64,000 bases of DNA from assembly GCA_963741625.1 (NCBI GenBank), contig CAVUIT010000012.1, positions 124,001 through 188,000 on the forward strand, read 5' to 3'. Numbering within the stretch: the first letter of the stretch is position 1; the number at the start of each line of letters is the position of its first letter. The notes below the pieces were generated by a model. It was not told where the DNA came from, searched no databases, and worked only from the letters and a program-made list of their open reading frames with translations. Positions 58,273 through 64,000 of the stretch are shown piece after piece. The translations under genes were made by a program, and so were the position numbers. Source of the stretch: CAWBBA01 sp963741625. GTDB lineage: Bacteria > Desulfobacterota > Desulfomonilia > Desulfomonilales > Desulfomonilaceae.

Positions 58273-59751
58273 ATGACTAGGGACACACTGGTTTCCTTTG
58301 CAAGAAGTGACGATGTTCGCTATCCGCCACTCCCCTTTTCCCCAGGTGAGCGCTACCCCGAGTATCCGTTTACGGATGTGGGATCTCAACCTAATCCGGT
58401 TTACGATCTTGTTCGGAAGTGTCTTATTCAACTGGGCCTGGACAAGGAGCGAGCCGGAACCTCCCTGTGGAATCCACTAGGGGAATTGATCCGACCGGGG
58501 GATGCCGTCGTAGTCAAACCGAATTGGGTGCTGCACGAGAATCGCGGCTCAGGGAGTCTGAATTCGCTTGTGACTCACCCTTCCATCGTGCGGGCTCTTC
58601 TTGATTATGTCTACATCGCTTTGGGAAGAGAGGGGACAGTGGTGGTGGGCGATGCGCCTCTCCAGTCTTGCGACATTGACCTGCTGTGGAAATCCCAGGA
58701 CTGGTTAACTATCCCGAGATTCTACCAGGCCCACAGCAAACTGAACGTCGTCCTAGAAGATTGGCGGCTGGAACTTTATCACCGGGACGGCAAGCTGACA
58801 TTCCGGAAGGAACGGAGGCAATCAGATGATCGTTTCCTTGTGGTCGATCTTGGTCAGGACAGCATGCTGGAGCCTGTAGCCCACGATCATGAAAACTTTC
58901 GGGTGACGAACTATGACCCCGCCGCACTCCAGCAACATCATCGTCCTGGCAGGCACGAATATTGTGTTTCACGCAGGATTCTTGAGGCCGATATCATCTT
59001 GAACGTGGCAAAGCTGAAGTCACATCGCAAAGCCGGGATGACGGGATGCCTGAAGAACTTTGTTGGCATCAACGGTCACAAAAGCTTCTTGCCGCATCAT
59101 CGGCGCGGGCCGGCCTCCCAAGGCCACGACGAATATCCGCGGGCCAATGCCTTGAAATCGGTGCGCACGACAATAGAGGAGTTGCGGGACGTGGCCTCAA
59201 GCCACCGCAGCCAGGTGCTTTTTTCGGTCCTTCACAAGATTCCGGATCTGGTGCTGGCATTCGGCGACCGAATCTCTGAAGGGTCCTGGTTTGGCAATGA
59301 TACTCTCTGGCGAACCATATTGGATCTGAATCGAATTGCTCGGTATGCTGATAGAGACGGACGTATCAAGTCCTCGCCTCAACGACGGATTTTCTGCGCG
59401 GTGGATGCGGTAATCGCGGGTGAGAGTGAAGGGCCTCTGGAACCGTCCGACCGTCACTGCGGAGCAGTCCTCGCAGGAATGAACCCTTTGGCGGTTGACT
59501 CAGTCGCGGCTCGCTTCATGGGACTCACTGTTGATGAGATACCACAGTTGAAGCAGGGCTTTGAATTGCCGTCATTGCCATTGTTTGAGGGTGAGACTGG
59601 AGAGATCCCTATTCAAGGGGACTATTTGGAAACGCTGCAATCATGGTCACCAGACTTCCGCCCGTTTCGTATGCCCAGAGGCTGGCAAAAAAAGCAAACC
59701 GTACCAAATACGGCGGTGAGTCTTGCCAGCTCCTCATCCAGATGCGAGTAG
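58273..59751 (+). CDS. DUF362 protein
   Basis: A 492-residue protein; the ATG at 58273 is favoured because aggagg ends 12 bases upstream, whereas the ATG at 58261 directly abuts it. DUF362 motifs: VVVKPNWVLHEN near residue 80, VVGDAPLQSCDID, ILNVAKLKSHRKAGMTGCLKNFVGING and MNPLAVDSVAARFMGL. No Cys-rich ferredoxin domain is present, unlike many family members. Some family members are linked to cell-surface or uptake functions; role unknown. It lies on the opposite strand within the polysaccharide cluster. Confidence 0.9.
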   Translation: MTRDTLVSFARSDDVRYPPLPFSPGERYPEYPFTDVGSQPNPVYDLVRKCLIQLGLDKERAGTSLWNPLGELIRPGDAVVVKPNWVLHENRGSGSLNSLVTHPSIVRALLDYVYIALGREGTVVVGDAPLQSCDIDLLWKSQDWLTIPRFYQAHSKLNVVLEDWRLELYHRDGKLTFRKERRQSDDRFLVVDLGQDSMLEPVAHDHENFRVTNYDPAALQQHHRPGRHEYCVSRRILEADIILNVAKLKSHRKAGMTGCLKNFVGINGHKSFLPHHRRGPASQGHDEYPRANALKSVRTTIEELRDVASSHRSQVLFSVLHKIPDLVLAFGDRISEGSWFGNDTLWRTILDLNRIARYADRDGRIKSSPQRRIFCAVDAVIAGESEGPLEPSDRHCGAVLAGMNPLAVDSVAARFMGLTVDEIPQLKQGFELPSLPLFEGETGEIPIQGDYLETLQSWSPDFRPFRMPRGWQKKQTVPNTAVSLASSSSRCE

Positions 59752-59793
59752 GCGCGATGTTGTTATCTGAAGGAGATACAGGAGGCCCCTCGA

Positions 59794-60624
59794 TCACCGG
59801 CCTTCCAGTGCCACAAAAAAATTGCGTTTTGCCCGGTCGTGCCACCGGATCTTGTAACCCTGATCAAGAAGCAGGTCGACGGTGCTTCCTCCAGCCAACT
59901 CTTTCATGAAATTAATGTATTCGACAATTATGAATTCAGGGTAAAATTCCTTTATTGTGTGAGAGAAAAACTCTTTCAGCACTCTGTATTCGTAACCTTC
60001 TATGTCGATTTTGGCGCCTCTAATCACGCTGATATCGCACCGATGGAGGATGTCAGCTAGTGGATAACACTCAACGCTCGTACTCGAAGATTCCTGCGGC
60101 CTGAGTTCATCAAACAGGAGAGTGTTTGTGCCCAACTGTCCCTCTTGGGTTAGTCCCATGATACAGATTTCCTCTTTGTCGGACGCAGCCACATTCAAAG
60201 CTACGACGTTTTCAATTGAATTCAGCTCCAAATGCTTACAGAGTCTATGATAGCTTTGCGGATGTGGTTCAAGGGACACCACCTTTCCGGTCTTTCCCAC
60301 CTCCCGGGAGGCAATTAGTGTGAACACTCCGATGTGTGCGCCCAGATCGAGGAACACGTCTCCTTCTCTCAAGAACTCTTTCATAAAGCCTATTTCGCGA
60401 TAGTTGTAATGCTGGCAGCCCAGCAGTAACTGCTCTTCGCCGCGGTCCATCGGGTCGAGAATCATCTTGAAGCCGAAGCAAGAGGTCAGCACAGGGAGTC
60501 TTTTCTTGCGAGTATAGAGGTTCCATGCTTTACGGACCACATAATCGGCTCCCCGGACCTTTGGTAGCCCCCGGATAAATAACCTAAGGCACTGGAGTTC
60601 AATTTTATCCCAGTTCATCCGCAA
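59794..60624 (-). CDS. FkbM-family methyltransferase, second
   Basis: A 276-residue SAM methyltransferase. DVFLDLGAHIGVFTLIASREV (SAM loop), VVSLEPHPQSYHRLCKHLEL, and AKIDIEGYEYRVLKEFF match FkbM. Its start overlaps the end of the capsule-type gene by 20 bases, so they are co-translated. Shares no close identity with the other FkbM gene; the two probably methylate different positions. Confidence 0.92.
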   Translation of the reverse strand: MRMNWDKIELQCLRLFIRGLPKVRGADYVVRKAWNLYTRKKRLPVLTSCFGFKMILDPMDRGEEQLLLGCQHYNYREIGFMKEFLREGDVFLDLGAHIGVFTLIASREVGKTGKVVSLEPHPQSYHRLCKHLELNSIENVVALNVAASDKEEICIMGLTQEGQLGTNTLLFDELRPQESSSTSVECYPLADILHRCDISVIRGAKIDIEGYEYRVLKEFFSHTIKEFYPEFIIVEYINFMKELAGGSTVDLLLDQGYKIRWHDRAKRNFFVALEGR

Positions 60625-62193
60625 TCCTATCAGGTTTGTCCTGTGATCTTACACTCATAGCAAGGTTTGAATGGGACGAGTCTAGTGCCATCAAACGATC
60701 ACAAATCGTGGAAACAATCTCCGGATGCCGCCGCACCGTCTCCCGGGTCACGACTCCCTCCCTTAGCTTCAAAGGGAAGTCGAATGATTGATCCAAAATG
60801 GCTGCAATGTAGAGCAAAAGTCGCTCTTCATCAACCGGCCTTATGTTCAAGGTTTGCTGAACGGCTTCAGGAAGACGTGACAGATCGGGACAATGGACAA
60901 GGCCCTCCTTCAGCGCCACATAATGAGGTTGCCCGATCACTATAGCGGGTTTTCCAAGCAGTATTGCCTCCCAGCCGGCTGTTCCATTGATTACACAAGT
61001 GAAAGCAGCGCGTTTGATGAGAGACACGCTGTTCTCAAACGGCGAGATCAGCTTGACTCCCGGCATCCTCTTAAGGCGGGCATAGAAGGCGGGAGGTCTC
61101 TGACCGAGCATTGGCACATGCTCTTTCACCAGGAGGGACATGCCGAGAGGAAGGCCCTTCACCAGGGCCTCCACTACCGCAAGTTGATCCGTATACATCG
61201 GTGCGCTGACGATAGTAGATGCCTCAGGATCTACGTGGAGTGGATAATAGGCAAAAGGGCCGGAAGGCGAATATCCGGGAGCTTGAAATGTTCCGTTACG
61301 CAAACTCCAACGGGCCCGTACGGGCACTGAAAGACGAACCTTAATCTCGTCCCATTTTCTCATATCACGCAGCGACGTTCGTCGGCCCTTTGTGAAAAAA
61401 CGGACTGCCTTGCCCATATAGACAGCAAGCCTTCTCATCGCATCAGCGGCTGACGAAGCTTTTTTGAGGCTAGTATCCTGGTAGGCATCGAAGAAAGCCT
61501 CGTAAGGCTGAAGACCATCCCTGAACCGCCGGATAGAATTTCGGGCAGCCGGAAGCTGATGCGCCAAGAGCGAAGGAGAAGCCAGGGCCCGTTCAAAAGT
61601 TCTCCGAACAGGGGCCAAACTCCCGTCAACAGAGTCGTCCAGCACATATCGGGATCCCGTTCGGGCGGGCAGTATCTGGACAAAGGGAATATGGAGATAA
61701 TGACAGACTAGCCCAAGCGTGTAGGAGATCGCGTTGTCGACGTAGCCCACTACCACGAGGTCCGGGTTGAGGCTTGTCAGCCTCTCAAAAGAGTAATTCA
61801 GAAGGCCGAAAACGTAGCGGCGAAGCATCTCGTCATCGCCCGTTGCGTCAGTAAGATGACAGTGCCTGAAGGGCAGTGCTCCGGTGATAAAACCGTCGCT
61901 GATGTTTCGATCCGAGATGATGATTCTTTTGGTCGCTCCTGGGCCGAGCATGGCTTCGTATTCTCCAAGGCGTTTGCCGTCCCACGGGGTGGCCAGCCAT
62001 TGCCGCTCCAGCTCATCAAGGGAATCTAGCGGTGATATGGCTGGATTTGAATAACTTGCCACTCGCTGGTACACACCATCTCGGAGCCAGGCTATGCCTC
62101 CGACACAAGCCTCGGGGATCGCGCCTTCAATTCGGTGGCTATTCCGAGTGGCCACTCCAGAAAGACGTGGTTAAACTCAATAAAAACTTTCAT
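60605..62193 (-). CDS. Capsule-polysaccharide-type glycosyltransferase, frameshift near start
   Basis: The main frame (60605-62155, 516 residues) shows FAYYPLHVDPEASTIV, LLVKEHVPMLGQRP, VINGTAGWEAILLGKPAIVIG, typical of capsule polysaccharide biosynthesis proteins (GT-B fold, KpsC/S-like). Its first 20 residues look wrong. In another frame an ATG at 62193 gives FIEFNHVFLEWPLGIATEL, and a one-base change near 62095 joins it to IAWLRDGVYQRV. The true gene thus probably starts at 62193 and carries one indel. Overlaps the FkbM gene; eight bases from the ABC exporter gene. Confidence 0.82.
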
Positions 62194-62201
62194 ACTGCGC
62201 A

Positions 62202-63962
62202 CTATTCGGTTTGTGAACGAGATGAAATTCCGACCATGGCGTGAAGAGCCTTCATGGGCTCTCTGGTCAACGTCAGGTGCTCCACGCGGTAAACTTCGTC
62301 GGCCGCGTTTACCAGCGCGGGTTGATGGGAAATGGCGATTATCGTGACTTTGCCTCGCAACTGTTCCAAGGTCTCGCAGACCACAGCTTCGGTCTTCGGA
62401 TCCAGAGCGGTTGTGGCCTCGTCGAGAATGAGGAGCTTAGGGCGGCGAACGAGCGCACGTGCAATAGCGATTCGCTGGCGCTGGCCCCCGGAAAGTCTTG
62501 CCCCTCTCTCTCCCACGACCCAATCCATTCCACCGGGAAGAGAGGAGACGAAATCCCAGCTCCCGGCAGCACGCAGGGCTTCTTCGGCATCAGCGCGGCT
62601 CAGGGCAGGATCACCCAGAGTCACGTTAGTAACAATGGTGTCGTGGAACATAATGGTTTCCTGTGGCGCGTAGCTGATCATGCTTCGCCATGCCCTCAAA
62701 GACAGATCGGTGACCGGAATATCATCTATTGAGACTTGCCCTGATTCAGGGCGAAACAAACCGATTATGAGATCCGCTAAGGTGGTCTTACCGGCTCCGG
62801 AAGTTCCGGTTAGAGCAATGAACCCTCCCGCGGGAATGGTCAAAAAAACGTTTTTCAGAACTGATTTATCGCCATACGAGAAGCTCACATTGCGGAAAGT
62901 TATGGCGTGATTCAATGTCGGCGTTTTCGCGTTTAACGTAGGTTCGTTGGCGGCTGTGGCCTGGTCTATGGCACTCCGCAAGGACCAAAAGGAACTCTGC
63001 ATGTGGCCCAACCACTGGTAATTTTGCTGGACTATTCGCATCTTTCCAAACGTTCGCCAAGCAAGAACCGCAAACAACATGACCGTTTCCAACGGGGCGT
63101 CCCATACGGTGAAAGCAACAAGGATACCCACCGCCACGAGACAGACTAGTGCAAACTCACTAAGGGTATTCAAACCTTCCCCGCTGAGCACCTGCTTACG
63201 CCTCGCGTCGTAAAGACCGTGCATGTCCTTTTCAAGGAGTGGGACCAGCCTTGCTTCGCAAGCCATAGCCTTAAGCGGTTTAATCCCTTGCACCCCGTCC
63301 AGCAACCGAACTGATACGTCCTTGAGAAGCTCGGTCTGTTGTTCGCCGGCACGACGCGCCATTGTGACAAATCCGTTCAAGAGGCTCAGCGTAAGGGCGC
63401 CACCTATCAGGGCGGCCACCGTAACTTTCCAGGAAACCAGGAGGGCTACCGCTATATACATGGCCGCCTGTAAGCCCGCGGCCATCATTCGACACCCCAA
63501 GACATAGGTTTCAGAAGCGTTTCGCGCCTCTGTAGTAATTGAATTGGCAAGACTTCCTTGCCGCAGGGAGATAAAATATTCCCATCGAGCCTGCATGAGC
63601 GCTCTGATGAAGTCCATACGCAAATCAGTTTCCACTCGACCGGCGTACAGGCCCCACTGTCGCGCCGCCAGTAAGAAGAGACACGTTTTGGCAGTCATCA
63701 AGACAAGCATGAATATGATGAGCATACCGACGGTTGGCTGAATTCCGACCACTTGCAACGTGTCAGCTATCATCCTCCCTAACTCGGTATTATTACGAGA
63801 CTCTCCACCCGCTACCAGCCCCAGTAGCGGCAGCAGAGTGGCTATGCCAAAACCTTCCGCCAGGCCTGCAAGGAACAGAGTCAAGGTTACGACTGCCGAT
63901 TCCTTGGGATACGCCTGCGCCAATGTTTTGAACAGATCGAGCAATCTTCGATCTTTCAGCAT
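62202..63962 (-). CDS. ABC exporter (membrane and ATPase domains fused)
   Basis: A 586-residue half-transporter. The ATG at 63962 has ggag nearby; the frame opens to 63995 at the window edge. Six membrane helices (about 15-310), then the ATPase: Walker A GTSGAGKTTLADLI, Q-loop YAPQETIMFHD, signature LSGGQRQRIAIARALV, Walker B LLILDEATTALD, and the His-loop AISHQPALV. It resembles MsbA/PglK-type flippases that move lipid-linked sugars, consistent with the adjacent glycan genes. Forms a homodimer in known relatives. Confidence 0.93.
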   Translation of the reverse strand: MLKDRRLLDLFKTLAQAYPKESAVVTLTLFLAGLAEGFGIATLLPLLGLVAGGESRNNTELGRMIADTLQVVGIQPTVGMLIIFMLVLMTAKTCLFLLAARQWGLYAGRVETDLRMDFIRALMQARWEYFISLRQGSLANSITTEARNASETYVLGCRMMAAGLQAAMYIAVALLVSWKVTVAALIGGALTLSLLNGFVTMARRAGEQQTELLKDVSVRLLDGVQGIKPLKAMACEARLVPLLEKDMHGLYDARRKQVLSGEGLNTLSEFALVCLVAVGILVAFTVWDAPLETVMLFAVLAWRTFGKMRIVQQNYQWLGHMQSSFWSLRSAIDQATAANEPTLNAKTPTLNHAITFRNVSFSYGDKSVLKNVFLTIPAGGFIALTGTSGAGKTTLADLIIGLFRPESGQVSIDDIPVTDLSLRAWRSMISYAPQETIMFHDTIVTNVTLGDPALSRADAEEALRAAGSWDFVSSLPGGMDWVVGERGARLSGGQRQRIAIARALVRRPKLLILDEATTALDPKTEAVVCETLEQLRGKVTIIAISHQPALVNAADEVYRVEHLTLTREPMKALHAMVGISSRSQTE

Positions 63963-64000
63963 TATCTCCAACTCTCCATAATCACCCTGTAACAAGCTCT

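Overview
The window looks like a chromosome segment of an anaerobic Desulfobacterota (former Deltaproteobacteria), possibly a Desulfomonile or Syntrophobacter relative. The evidence is a gyrB-dnaN-dnaA-parB-parA-rsmG block, a three-gene methylenetetrahydrofolate reductase module (MvhD-like, MetV-like, MetF), a DUF6178-type gene, CarD, a PPi-type phosphofructokinase and a sensor kinase with a Cys-rich insertion. The assignment is inferred from gene content; no rRNA or species marker was compared.

Left accessory part (1-12.8 kb). A truncated DNA polymerase I-like frame runs off the left edge. Two insertion sequences follow (IS1182-type; IS1595-type with two frameshifts), then an unrecognised replication-like ORF pair and a sigma-54 activator broken by a nonsense codon and a frameshift. 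A well-formed sigma-54 promoter lies just beyond. A string of small genes comes next (disordered/helical protein, zinc ribbon, DUF1963, double MerR-like HTH), separated by structured intergenic DNA. An overlapping excisionase/integrase pair ends against a tRNA-Ser gene, so this part is probably an integrated island.

Core part (12.8-47.8 kb). tadA, ilvD (two frameshifts) and PPi-PFK are followed by a repeat-rich spacer, the DUF6178-type gene and the mvhD-metV-metF cluster, which would make methyl-THF in the Wood-Ljungdahl methyl branch. Then come a MaoC-like gene and the origin-type cluster, all on the minus strand, with DnaA-box-like sites between dnaA and dnaN. Further right are rsmG, cutA, carD, a PIN/TRAM protein, an outer-membrane protein, a patatin, dCMP deaminase, fusA (one frameshift), a NYN-type RNase, a laccase-domain protein, a CoA-binding ligase, a sensor kinase and two tandem TPR proteins.

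Decayed island (48.1-53.9 kb). This AT-rich block starts with the 3' half of a tRNA-Val and ends with a tyrosine recombinase pseudogene. Between them lie two broken minus-strand membrane genes that I recognise from scattered motifs: a PAP2_3-type phosphatase/transferase and a membrane-fused spermidine synthase. Their membrane-spanning parts have become almost pure pyrimidine on the coding strand, giving kilobases of polypurine on the plus strand.

Right part (53.9-64 kb). A chagasin-type inhibitor and a long pentapeptide-repeat protein precede a surface-glycan cluster: GT4 glycosyltransferase, two FkbM methyltransferases, a DUF362 protein, a capsule-type protein and an ABC exporter.

Single-base indels break several otherwise well-conserved genes (ilvD, fusA, PIN/TRAM, capsule gene, transposase, activator). 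Either real decay or assembly indel errors could explain them; the raw reads would decide.
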